64,000 bases of DNA, from NCBI GenBank assembly GCA_002729495.1, contig PBYE01000083.1:1-64000 (forward strand), written 5' to 3'. The notes beneath the pieces were generated by a model. It did not search any database, was not told the origin of the DNA, and saw nothing but the letters and a program-made list of their open reading frames with translations. Below, in pieces: positions 7,647 to 16,093 of this stretch. The stretch is from Chromatiales bacterium. GTDB lineage: Bacteria > Pseudomonadota > Gammaproteobacteria > Steroidobacterales > GCA-2729495. The position numbers and the translations under genes were made by a program. Each line of letters starts with the position of its first letter. Positions within the stretch are counted from its first letter, which is position 1.

Positions 7647-9131
7647 ATGGGTACCCAAACCACTCAACATAATGGCCTCTGCCTGGCCCTGCCCCTCCTC
7701 TGGGCCGTACAGATGGGTTACGCCCAGGATTCTGCGGAACCCACGGAAATGGTTGTACCGCAAGAACAGGCGGTGGAAGCCATATCTGGGGGAACGGGGC
7801 CTGCCGGGGATGCCGGCCCCGCACAGGAACAGCTTACACCGCAGGAAATGCTGGATGACGCTCACCAGCGCTTTATCGACTACTACGCCGAAGAACAATA
7901 CCAGCTTGCCATGGTCGCGGCGGCACAGACCGTTGAAAGTACACGCAGTATTTTTGGCGAGGTATCCCTTGAAGCAGGTCTGGCACTTACAAACCTTGCA
8001 ACGGCACAGGTGAAACTGGGTAATCATCCGGCGGCACTGGCAAATTACCAGGCAAGTGTTTTCATAATCGAAGAAATACAGGGCATTATTTCGCCACGAC
8101 TGGTTAATCCACTGTTGGGTATGGCTGCCGCCCACAACGCAATGGAAAACTTTGACCTTGGCCTCACTACATACGAACGCGCATTAAGAATCAACCATGT
8201 CGAATATGGGTTGTTCAATGCCAGTCAAATGAAAATACGTGATGGGTTGACCGAAAGTTACGTTGGGCTGGGAGATATGAGAAAAGCCGGATTTCAGCAG
8301 CAAGTCCAGGCAATGATCATCAGGCAGGAGCATGGTGACAACCTGGAACTGGTCATCCCCGCCGTTTTTAAACTGGCCGAATGGTACCAGCGTACAAACC
8401 AGCCGGAGAAAGAGCAGCGGCAGTACACGATTGCGGTTAATGCAGTCAGGCAGCTCGATAGCCAGAACAGTACACTGCAGATTGATGCATTGCGCGGCCT
8501 GGCTGCTGCGTATATGCGCAGTGCAAATCAGGCAACATCAATTCGTCTCCTGAAGCAGGCGATTCGAATCAATGAAGCCAGTCCGGAGCCTGATCCTGTT
8601 TTGACCGCCGACATACTCATTGAGCTGGGTGACAACTACAGCATTTTCGGCAGTATGCGCGATGCTCGCCGGGTCTATAAAAGTGCGTGGCAGATCTTGT
8701 CAGAAGAAGACGAAGCTAAAAAGCATCACGACAACTATTTCGGATCCCCCGTGGGAATAAGGGCAGAGTATCTACCGGATGTGCACCCCAGCAGATCGAA
8801 GACCCGGCAACAGCTGCGCGAAGACCCGGACGCATTTTCATCCGGATACGTAAGCGTAAGTTACGACATAAATGAGAATGGCCGGGTAAAAAATGTAACG
8901 GTACTGGAGTCCGAGCCTCCCGGCCTTATCGATAAACGGATAAAAATCCTTGTATCCAGAATCGGTTACCGGCCTCGCATGGTTGATGGTGAGCCGGTTG
9001 CAACAACAGACAACCGGTTGACCCATGAGTTTATGTACCTGTCCCTCGACCTCGAAGAAGGGGACACGAGAGATGACGATGGCGAACGTATTGAATTGCC
9101 AACGCAGGCAACCGAAGGAGAAATAGGCTAG
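7647..9131 (+). CDS. Exported TPR protein with TonB-C-like C-terminus
   Basis: 494-aa protein with an N-terminal signal sequence (hydrophobic about 10-26, ending GYAQDS), so periplasmic. Residues about 65-365 are alpha-helical TPR-type repeats, with Ala/Leu/Tyr spacing such as AGLALTNLATAQVKLGN. The last 110 residues look like a TonB C-terminal domain (SVSYDINENGRVKNVTVLES and a later RIGYRPRMVDGEPV), a module that also occurs in proteins not linked to TonB energy transduction. There is no transmembrane energy-coupling helix, so it is more likely a periplasmic scaffold than a true TonB. Its stop overlaps the stop of the convergent TRAP-binding gene by CTAG. Confidence 0.75.
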   Translation: MGTQTTQHNGLCLALPLLWAVQMGYAQDSAEPTEMVVPQEQAVEAISGGTGPAGDAGPAQEQLTPQEMLDDAHQRFIDYYAEEQYQLAMVAAAQTVESTRSIFGEVSLEAGLALTNLATAQVKLGNHPAALANYQASVFIIEEIQGIISPRLVNPLLGMAAAHNAMENFDLGLTTYERALRINHVEYGLFNASQMKIRDGLTESYVGLGDMRKAGFQQQVQAMIIRQEHGDNLELVIPAVFKLAEWYQRTNQPEKEQRQYTIAVNAVRQLDSQNSTLQIDALRGLAAAYMRSANQATSIRLLKQAIRINEASPEPDPVLTADILIELGDNYSIFGSMRDARRVYKSAWQILSEEDEAKKHHDNYFGSPVGIRAEYLPDVHPSRSKTRQQLREDPDAFSSGYVSVSYDINENGRVKNVTVLESEPPGLIDKRIKILVSRIGYRPRMVDGEPVATTDNRLTHEFMYLSLDLEEGDTRDDDGERIELPTQATEGEIG

Positions 9132-10189
9132 TTTTCTTTTTGCAGGCGAAATTCCTGCCTGGCATCCTGTATAAGTTCGTAAACTTCCCCTGAACGACCA
9201 CCAATGGTTTTGATCATTTCACCGGTGGCCTTCGTCGTCGCATCCCGCCATAGCTGACGTTGTTCTACGTTAAGACGATGCACAACAATTCCGAGTTCGG
9301 CAGCGTCCTTAAGGTCGCGTTGCGACTCCGCCCGTACTGCACGACGTGTGTCGTCTATTGTTGGCCACGCACTGCTGACCTGCTGCTGCTGCTGTTCAGA
9401 CAGTGTGTCCCACCAGGCTTTGCTCGCCACAATCGCCGATACACCGAAAGAATGATCCGTCAGCGTCAGGTGTGGTGCTTCATCGGCAATACCGGTGCGA
9501 GCATACAGGCTGACAGAATTCTCGCCCGACTCTATCAGACCGGTCTGCAGTGATGCGACCACATCAGCAAAACCCAGGGGGATGACATCCGCACCAATTG
9601 CTTTGGCAAATAAACGCGCCGCCGGACCCGCTCCGACACGAAAACGTCGTCCACCGGCGTCCCCCGGTACCAGCAGTGGTTCCTTACCGTATACCTCAAG
9701 AAAACCGATTTCGTACCAGCTCACAAGGTGCAGTCCCTTTTCGGCCAGCAACTCCCTGTACAGCGCTGTCAAATGATTATCGTAAACGTAATCTGCTTCG
9801 GCTTCGTCGTCGAAAAGAAATGGCGCGTACAACAAGGCCATTTCCGGGACTACGGTGGATACCGCCATGGCCGACAGGTTCGCGAACTGCACGCGACCAC
9901 GCCGCAGCCCTGAGACAAGCTGGTCCTCCGAGCCGAGCTGGCCATAGATCAGAAGGCGCAGGGGCATTTGGCCGCCTGTGGCTGCTGCCAGGCGTTCATG
10001 GAAACCCAACCAGTGACCTTCGCCTGCCGTGTTCGGGAAAGTGGTACCCGCAATGGTGACCGGACGTTCCGCGTCAGAACCTTGCCTGCTGTCACAGCCT
10101 GCGATCAATGCCAGGCCGAGAAGGAGCAGCACGCCTGCACTTACAAACCTGAGTAAATCCCGAATTAACTGGGCTGCGTATAACTTCAT
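9128..10189 (-). CDS. TRAP transporter substrate-binding lipoprotein (DctP family)
   Basis: 353-aa solute-binding protein with a lipoprotein signal (LALIAGC, Cys 32). The mature protein has the DctP layout, including GQLGSEDQLVSGLRRGRVQF, the FRVGAGPAARLFAKAIGADV segment that holds the carboxylate-binding Arg in this family, and QTGLIESGENS. Family members deliver organic acids to DctQM permeases, but no dctQ or dctM lies within this window next to it, so it is an orphan here. The ATG at 10189 is the natural signal-peptide start; codons further upstream belong to the antisense of msrP. It is divergent from msrP, with about 110 bp between the starts. Confidence 0.85.
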   Translation of the reverse strand: MKLYAAQLIRDLLRFVSAGVLLLLGLALIAGCDSRQGSDAERPVTIAGTTFPNTAGEGHWLGFHERLAAATGGQMPLRLLIYGQLGSEDQLVSGLRRGRVQFANLSAMAVSTVVPEMALLYAPFLFDDEAEADYVYDNHLTALYRELLAEKGLHLVSWYEIGFLEVYGKEPLLVPGDAGGRRFRVGAGPAARLFAKAIGADVIPLGFADVVASLQTGLIESGENSVSLYARTGIADEAPHLTLTDHSFGVSAIVASKAWWDTLSEQQQQQVSSAWPTIDDTRRAVRAESQRDLKDAAELGIVVHRLNVEQRQLWRDATTKATGEMIKTIGGRSGEVYELIQDARQEFRLQKEN

Positions 10190-10300
10190 TACATATAATC
10201 CGGTAAAGCTCTTCCCAACCTCGTAACCCAGATTATGCCGCGAAGCATGAACTTGAGCCTCTGCGGTCACTTTAAAACAGGGCCCTGCCGTGGAACAAAC

Positions 10301-11260
10301 ATGCTGATCAAGAAACCCCGGGACATCAAGAGCTCGGATATAACACCGGAGTCTGTTTACCTGGACCGCAGGAAGCTGCTGCAGGCAGCCGGTCTCTCGG
10401 GTACCGCGATGCTGTTGCCGCAAGCTGCCCGGCCCGGGGATATCCCCGCCCGTTACAAAAAGCTGGAGGGTGTCATAAAAAGCCACTACAGCACGTCCCG
10501 GGAACCGAACTCCTTCGAAGATGTTACTACTTACAATAATTTCTACGAATTTGGTACAAAAAAAAGTGACCCGGTTGATAATTCTGGCAATTTTAAACCA
10601 CAGCCCTGGTCCGTCACGATAGACGGCGAAGCGGAAGTAACCGGTACCTTCGGCCTCGAAGACATCGTGGGACCGCATACACTGGAAGAGCGCATCTACC
10701 GGTTGCGGTGTGTCGAGGCCTGGTCGATGGTTGTGCCGTGGATAGGCATCCCGCTCGGCGATCTTCTGAAGCGTTTTAAGCCGACGTCTAAAGCCAAATA
10801 CGTGGCTTTCGAAACGATCATGCGGCCGGGCGAGATGCCCGGCCAGCGCCGCTCGATACTCGACTGGCCCTATCGCGAAGGCCTGCGCATAGACGAGGCT
10901 ATGCACCCGCTAACCATCCTCGCCACGGGTTTGTACGGGGTGGCACTCCCCAACCAGAACGGCGCTCCACTCAGGCTGGTCATTCCGTGGAAGTATGGCT
11001 TTAAGAGCATCAAGTCTATCGTCCGCATCAGTTTTGTCGAAACGATGCCCTACACCAGTTGGAGCGACACTTTACCGAGGGAATACGGTTTCTACGCCAA
11101 CGTAAATCCCGAAGTCGATCATCCCCGCTGGAGCCAGGCGCGCGAGCGGCCTATAGGCGCAGGATTTTTTGCGGCAAAAATACCCACGCTGATGCTCAAC
11201 GGCTATGCCGATCAAGTTGCCGGTTTATACACCGGTATGGACCTTGTGAAGAATTTCTGA
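10301..11260 (+). CDS. msrP: Periplasmic methionine sulfoxide reductase catalytic subunit
   Basis: 319-aa molybdopterin protein (YedY/MsrP family) that repairs both epimers of methionine sulfoxide in periplasmic proteins. A Tat signal ([11 protein letters not shown], about 21-31) precedes the sulfite-oxidase-type domain. The Cys that ligates molybdenum is at about 137 in [14 protein letters not shown]. Conserved blocks such as [18 protein letters not shown] and KSIVRI follow. The ATG at 10301 matches the known N-terminus and has GGAAC upstream; the upstream start at 10235 is not needed. The partner msrQ begins 69 bp later on the same strand. It should receive electrons from the quinone pool through MsrQ. 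Confidence 0.95.
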   Translation: MLIKKPRDIKSSDITPESVYLDRRKLLQAAGLSGTAMLLPQAARPGDIPARYKKLEGVIKSHYSTSREPNSFEDVTTYNNFYEFGTKKSDPVDNSGNFKPQPWSVTIDGEAEVTGTFGLEDIVGPHTLEERIYRLRCVEAWSMVVPWIGIPLGDLLKRFKPTSKAKYVAFETIMRPGEMPGQRRSILDWPYREGLRIDEAMHPLTILATGLYGVALPNQNGAPLRLVIPWKYGFKSIKSIVRISFVETMPYTSWSDTLPREYGFYANVNPEVDHPRWSQARERPIGAGFFAAKIPTLMLNGYADQVAGLYTGMDLVKNF

Positions 11261-11328
11261 TTCTTGCGCACGCGCAACGCTAAATCTGGCAGCATAAGCG
11301 CAGGTGCAGATTACCCGGATACCTGACG

Positions 11329-11940
11329 ATGAGCTTTCCGACGACCCGGCAGGTCCGCTGGCTGATCAAACCGGCCTGGTTTCTGGCCTGCCTTACCCCG
11401 TTCACGTGGCTGACCCTGGCGGTATTTGAGCTTGCAGGCTTAAGCCTGGGTGCGGACCCGATCGAGGAAACCCAGCACTTCATCGGCATATGGGCACTTC
11501 GCCTGTTGCTCATTACGCTCGCACTTACACCCATACGCCTGTTGACCGCGCAGGCGTGGGTTATACAACTGCGGCGCATGACCGGACTGTTCGTCCTCTT
11601 TTACGTCAGTGTGCATTTCCTGAACTACCTGGTTCCCGACCAGGGGCTCGACTGGGGAGCCATAGTTGAGGACATTGTTGAACGGCCCTTCATCACCCTG
11701 GGTACGGCAGCGCTGACCTGCCTCATCATGCTCGGGATAACGTCAACGAACGGGTGGAGACGCCGGTTGGGCCGCCGCTGGCAAAAACTGCACCGGCTCG
11801 TTTACGTCGTAGGAATCCTTGCCTGTACCCATTTCTGGTGGCAGGTCAAGCTGGATACCCTGGAGCCCACTGTTTATGCAGGCATACTGGCGGTATTGCT
11901 GGGCAGCCGTATTGTCAGCTACAAGCGAAGCAAGGGCTGA
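11329..11940 (+). CDS. msrQ: Heme-binding membrane subunit MsrQ
   Basis: 203-aa polytopic membrane protein of the ferric-reductase-like YedZ/MsrQ family, about five to six TM helices. It passes electrons from quinol to MsrP. Heme-ligand histidines are visible in helices (FYVSVHFLNY, LHRLVYV and CTHFWWQ). The text LRRMTGLFVLFYVSVHFLNY and RWQKLHRLVYVVGILACTHF is typical of the family. It follows msrP on the same strand, as in most proteobacteria. After the stop there is only a 9-bp gap to the convergent lipoprotein gene. Confidence 0.95.
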   Translation: MSFPTTRQVRWLIKPAWFLACLTPFTWLTLAVFELAGLSLGADPIEETQHFIGIWALRLLLITLALTPIRLLTAQAWVIQLRRMTGLFVLFYVSVHFLNYLVPDQGLDWGAIVEDIVERPFITLGTAALTCLIMLGITSTNGWRRRLGRRWQKLHRLVYVVGILACTHFWWQVKLDTLEPTVYAGILAVLLGSRIVSYKRSKG

Positions 11941-11949
11941 CCGTCAGGG

Positions 11950-12819
11950 CTAGCTGCAACCCGGCGCTTCCAGGCCGATGTCGTCCAGTTCCCAGTCGAG
12001 CGGCGTTAGCTCGAAAATGCCGTCGCCATCGGCATCAATTTCGACCGCCAGGTCACACATCATGTCGGTAATCGTGACCCTTATTAACGAACTACTATCC
12101 CCTTCGACTTCGAGCACACCCTGTTCGCACCACTCGTTGGTGTTGTCATACACGATTGGCACTTCGGAATCGAATACAACAACCCCTGCAAAGCTGTCAC
12201 CCCCATAACCCCCGCGAAAATCATCCTGTCGCAGGTCTTCAGACACAAAGAAATCACTGTCCCAGAAGAGCCTGATGAAAGAAAAACTATCGCCATCGAT
12301 CTCGCCTCTATAGTCCCTGGTGTTGATATCGACCAGCGTATCCCCGGCATTGGGTCCCGACGTCGGAGTGCGGACGCGCACATCTAATGCACCAAAAACA
12401 TTATCAACATCGTACATTTCGGCCCAATCAAAATTGACAAAATCAAAATTAGTCTCGGTATCGTCTGGATCTTCGCTTACGAGCTCGGCCCGAACCGTAC
12501 CGTGAAGAATGCCCGGAATGCTGCCGCCGCCGACCTGTTCAAAATCTATGCAATTGATAAACACCAATTCGATCGTATCGGTCGAGATGAGATTGAGCTC
12601 GACGGTGCCGCCGGAATTACAGATCAACGGCAGGTCAGGATCGGCTATGAAATCTTCCAGTTCAGTTGTCAAGGCGAGCGCAAGGTCTGCCTGCACGAAT
12701 AGTCGGTCGAGCAACTCCCTGATGATATCCAGTGCTTCCTGCGCCGTCGTAAACACCGCTGTAGGCGTGATCGTAAAAGCGCCGCCGCCTCCACAGGCAC
12801 TGAGCAGTGCGGCAATCAC
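11950..12819 (-). CDS. Hypothetical acidic lipoprotein with apparent 5' frameshift
   Basis: 289 codons from a GTG at 12819. The open frame starts inside a signal peptide: it reads IAALLSAC followed by a Gly run, but has no normal start. One frame over, ATG AGG AAA CAA begins at 12844; dropping one base in the AAACAAAGCG stretch (about 12831-12838) would join it into MRKQACALVIAALLSACGGG, a textbook lipoprotein signal. So either an indel or sequencing error inactivates or hides the true start. The mature part is rich in Asp, Glu and aromatics, with VEIDADGDGIFEL near the end, and has no family I recognise. It is convergent with msrQ. Confidence 0.6.
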   Translation of the reverse strand: MIAALLSACGGGGAFTITPTAVFTTAQEALDIIRELLDRLFVQADLALALTTELEDFIADPDLPLICNSGGTVELNLISTDTIELVFINCIDFEQVGGGSIPGILHGTVRAELVSEDPDDTETNFDFVNFDWAEMYDVDNVFGALDVRVRTPTSGPNAGDTLVDINTRDYRGEIDGDSFSFIRLFWDSDFFVSEDLRQDDFRGGYGGDSFAGVVVFDSEVPIVYDNTNEWCEQGVLEVEGDSSSLIRVTITDMMCDLAVEIDADGDGIFELTPLDWELDDIGLEAPGCS

Positions 12820-12961
12820 CAGGGCACACGCTTTGTTTCCTCATTCCGGTCATTCCTTACTTCCGCGGACCAATACTGGTCGGACAAATCAGCGTACAAG
12901 CCAGACCGCTGAATATAAATACCCAAGCGAGTTTCAGCACTTGAGCGACTGCACAACGAAT

Positions 12962-12997
12962 AAAAAAAGCCCCACGTCCGGATTACCGGACGTGGGG
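12962..12997 (-). terminator. Intrinsic terminator of glnK-amtB
   Basis: A perfect 12-bp stem (CCCCACGTCCGG, 12970-12981 with 12986-12997) with a 4-nt loop is followed on the minus strand by seven T (12968-12962). It lies 41 bp after the amtB stop. Confidence 0.9.
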
Positions 12998-13038
12998 AAT
13001 CAATAACCCATAGCTCCAGTGAACGGTCAACTAACCAT

Positions 13039-14331
13039 TCAATTGTTGTAGCCGCGCTCGTCGTGTTGCGTGAGGTCCAGTCCCTCGGTTTCTTCTTCCT
13101 CGGTTACGCGTAACCCGACTACCGCATCAATAACCTTGAAGATTATGAAAGAAACAATCGCACACCAAAGCGCTACGGATAATCCGCCTATCAGTTGTTC
13201 CACGAACTGAGCGCCAGCGCTCGTTATAGACTCACTAAGAAAACCCTGACCGCCAAGACTGTTGGCCAGAAGAGCAGTTAACAGTAGTCCGAGAAAACCG
13301 CCAACGCCATGGACAGGGAATACGTCGAGCGAGTCATCAATCCCAAACTTGCGCTTAACAGCCTGGGTTGCCCAAAAACATACGAATCCGGCAGCAAGAC
13401 CAATAATGAGTCCGCCCATGGGCCCGACAAAACCAGACGCAGGTGTAATAGTGCCCAGGCCGGCAACCATGCCCGTAACAATACCGAGCACACTGGGCTT
13501 GCCAAACCGAATCCATTCCATTGTCATCCAGGCAAGAGAGCCGGCAGCAGCGCCTATATGTGTGACCAGCATGGCCATGCCGGCATCACCATTTGCGGCC
13601 AGTGCACTGCCCGCATTAAAGCCAAACCAGCCAACCCACAACATGCATGCCCCGGTAACCGTCATCGTCAGGTTGTGCGGCGGCATAGGCGTATCGGGAA
13701 AACCCTTTCGTTTACCCATGTATATCGCTGCGACGAGCGCAGCCACGCCTGCGTTGACGTGTACGACACTGCCGCCCGCAAAGTCCATGAAGCCACGCTC
13801 CATAAGCCAACCACCTCCCCACACCCAGTAAGTCACCGGTGCATAAACCAGCAACAACCACAATGCGGAAAAAAGCATCATCGACGAAAATCGCATACGT
13901 TCTGCGAAGCTACCGATAATGAGTGCCGGCGTAATAACTGCGAAAGTCATCTGAAACATCACGAACACGGTTTCAGGATAAGTTCCGCTCAGCGAATCCT
14001 CGCCAACACCGGCGAGGAAGGCTTTGCCAAAACCACCCATGTAGGCCGTTCCATCGGGACCAAATGCAATCGTGTAACCAACTATCACCCATAACAGCGA
14101 GGCCATGCAGGCGATTGAAAAACACTGCATCAGAACGGACAGAACATTCTTGGTACGAACCAGGCCGCCGTAGAAGAGCGCCAGCCCCGGCAGCGTCATG
14201 AACAGGACCAATATGGTCGATGTCAGCATCCACGCTGTGTCCCCCGTATCGAGAGTGTCAGCCAGTGCGATACCAGGTAACAGGACTGCCAGTGACACGC
14301 AGACGCACGCCAGCCTATGAAAATAATTCAT
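13039..14331 (-). CDS. amtB: Ammonium transporter
   Basis: 430-aa AmtB/Mep/Rh channel with a cleavable signal (ending ALADT) and eleven predicted TM helices. Family blocks are clear: ALFYGGLVRTKNVLS, YWVWGGGWL, DFAGGSVVHVNAGVAAL with a pore His, WVGWFGFNAGS, and DVFPVHGVGG with the second pore His. It imports ammonium and is closed by GlnK under nitrogen sufficiency. The ATG at 14331 has AGGA 6 nt upstream and begins the signal peptide directly, so it is preferred to 14358. It follows glnK by 23 bp in a glnK-amtB operon ending at the strong terminator at 12962-12997. Confidence 0.97.
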   Translation of the reverse strand: MNYFHRLACVCVSLAVLLPGIALADTLDTGDTAWMLTSTILVLFMTLPGLALFYGGLVRTKNVLSVLMQCFSIACMASLLWVIVGYTIAFGPDGTAYMGGFGKAFLAGVGEDSLSGTYPETVFVMFQMTFAVITPALIIGSFAERMRFSSMMLFSALWLLLVYAPVTYWVWGGGWLMERGFMDFAGGSVVHVNAGVAALVAAIYMGKRKGFPDTPMPPHNLTMTVTGACMLWVGWFGFNAGSALAANGDAGMAMLVTHIGAAAGSLAWMTMEWIRFGKPSVLGIVTGMVAGLGTITPASGFVGPMGGLIIGLAAGFVCFWATQAVKRKFGIDDSLDVFPVHGVGGFLGLLLTALLANSLGGQGFLSESITSAGAQFVEQLIGGLSVALWCAIVSFIIFKVIDAVVGLRVTEEEETEGLDLTQHDERGYNN

Positions 14332-14354
14332 GATTTTTCCTGTATTTTCGTAGC

Positions 14355-14732
<378 letters not shown>

Positions 14733-14751
14733 CTAACATGCCTGGACTGCT

Positions 14752-14768
14752 GGCAACATTCTAGCCCA
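14752..14768 (-). promoter_or_regulatory. Probable sigma-54 promoter of glnK-amtB
   Basis: On the minus strand the text TGGGCTAGAATGTTGCC has GG and GC separated by exactly 10 nt, with C after GG, and an intact TTGC. The predicted start would be near 14742, leaving a leader of about 50 nt before glnK. glnK-amtB operons are commonly NtrC/sigma-54 dependent. The -24 side deviates from TGGCAC. Confidence 0.5.
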
Positions 14769-14852
14769 TTTGTCTGGCTTAATTTAGGCATGTGTGAGTT
14801 GTTGAGCCAGTTACAATTAATTGCGAATAAATAGTTTAGACAGGTTATTAGA

Positions 14853-15437
14853 ATGGGTAAAAAATCCTTTAAGCTGCTGAGTACAACGACACCAGAATGG
14901 ATCAAAACCGTGCTCGCAGATTTTGACGCGTTCCTGATCGATCACGCCAGTTGCGAACGCAAAGCAAATGCGTTGTTGATGAGCATGATCGTTAAGTATC
15001 CGGACAGGACAGGAATCATTCCTCGCCTGATCGAGCTCGCACAGGAAGAGCTTGAGCATTTTGCAGAAACCTATGCTTTCATGGAAAAGCGGGGGTTATC
15101 TCTCGGCAAAGACTATCCTGATCCTTACGTAAACCAGCTACTGGCGGTCGCGCGGCATGGCCGGGATGAACGTTTTATCGACCGGATGCTGATTTCGTCT
15201 GTAATAGAAAACCGCGGAGCGGAACGGTTTCGAATTGTTGCCGAAAATATGGATGACTCGGATCTGGCAGCCTTTTACGACAAGCTCTGGAAGAGCGAAA
15301 TCAAACACTCACAGGTCTTTATGCTGATGCTGCAACGCGAGTATGACGCGGCCGCCATAGACATGCGTCACCGCGAACTTATTGAACTGGAAGCAAAAAT
15401 TGTGGCCGACCTGGAGCTGCGAGCGGCGCTTCACTAG
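14853..15437 (+). CDS. miaE: tRNA-(ms[2]io[6]A)-hydroxylase
   Basis: 194-aa diiron oxygenase that hydroxylates the isopentenyl group of 2-methylthio-N6-isopentenyladenosine at tRNA position 37. A four-helix ferritin-like fold is suggested by two Glu/ExxH pairs: CERKANA at about 34-40 with EELEHFAE near 65-72, and ENRGAERF with KSEIKHSQVF. Length and blocks such as RDERFIDRMLISSVIENRGAERF match MiaE. It needs oxygen, which argues for an aerobic or facultative host. It is divergent from glnK and convergent with the SH3 protein, with a 5-bp gap. Confidence 0.95.
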   Translation: MGKKSFKLLSTTTPEWIKTVLADFDAFLIDHASCERKANALLMSMIVKYPDRTGIIPRLIELAQEELEHFAETYAFMEKRGLSLGKDYPDPYVNQLLAVARHGRDERFIDRMLISSVIENRGAERFRIVAENMDDSDLAAFYDKLWKSEIKHSQVFMLMLQREYDAAAIDMRHRELIELEAKIVADLELRAALH

Positions 15438-15442
15438 CAATG

Positions 15443-16075
15443 CTAATGGATGCGATAACCGCCATGGCGCGCCCGACTGCGAGTGTCAAACCAATACCAG
15501 CCCGCCGCAAACCCTCCCGCCAGAACCAGCACTAGAAATGCACCGACCCAAACAAGCGGAACGCTGGAAGAATAAGCCGCAAGGCCGTCTTCCATATCAG
15601 CATTTTCGATGCGTAAGTGTTCGAGTTCTTCAGCTTCTGCGGCCGCCTGTGTGTCCTCGTCATCACGGATCGTTTCGAGTTCAGCTACACGATCCTTCTG
15701 GTCTCCAAGTTGCGCCCGAAGTCTTGTTACCGTTTGCTCAAGATTCATGTTCGCACTCTCAAGCTGATTAACCCGGGTTCTTGCCGGTTCTTCCGTCTGC
15801 AGATAAAGTGATTTCACCCACCCCGATTCGCCGCTTGCGAGTTGCACGCGCGCTGTTCGCCCACTGCGCTCAAGAATTTCAAGGCGATCGCCGCTTTTTA
15901 GCCTGCTTAACGGTGCGCCAGCCATTTCGGCGGTCGCATAAAGCTCGAGCTGCAGCATATCCGTGACAAACATGGTTTCCGCCCGAAGCGAGGTAGCCGG
16001 CCAGCCGAGGATGGCCAACCCGGTAAGTAGTGCAACCATCAAAACGGGTCGCGGGTATAAAAGTTCTTTAGTCAT
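15443..16075 (-). CDS. TIGR04211 family SH3 domain membrane protein
   Basis: 210-aa envelope protein. A signal sequence (about 10-31, ending LRAET) leads to a bacterial SH3 domain (about 33-95, with RLKSGDRLEILERSG and GWVKSLYL), then a coiled coil (about 98-160) and one C-terminal TM helix (about 172-192), with a short basic tail. The order signal, SH3, coiled coil, TM is that of TIGR04211/YgiM-like proteins. Bacterial SH3 domains often bind peptidoglycan peptides, so a periplasmic role anchored in the inner membrane is likely. Its start is 19 bp from the dacB stop, so it may share the regulator-dacB transcript. Confidence 0.85.
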   Translation of the reverse strand: MTKELLYPRPVLMVALLTGLAILGWPATSLRAETMFVTDMLQLELYATAEMAGAPLSRLKSGDRLEILERSGRTARVQLASGESGWVKSLYLQTEEPARTRVNQLESANMNLEQTVTRLRAQLGDQKDRVAELETIRDDEDTQAAAEAEELEHLRIENADMEDGLAAYSSSVPLVWVGAFLVLVLAGGFAAGWYWFDTRSRARHGGYRIH

Positions 16076-16093
16076 AGCACTATCTTGCCTTGT

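Noticed and set aside
13309-14094. 261-codon plus-strand frame opposite amtB
   Set aside because: His/Arg/Cys-rich translation typical of an antisense shadow; amtB on the minus strand is unmistakable.
14736-14752. TGGCACTAACATGCC on the plus strand as a sigma-54 promoter for miaE
   Set aside because: GG and GC are only 9 nt apart; spacing is strict for sigma-54, and the site is over 100 bp from miaE.
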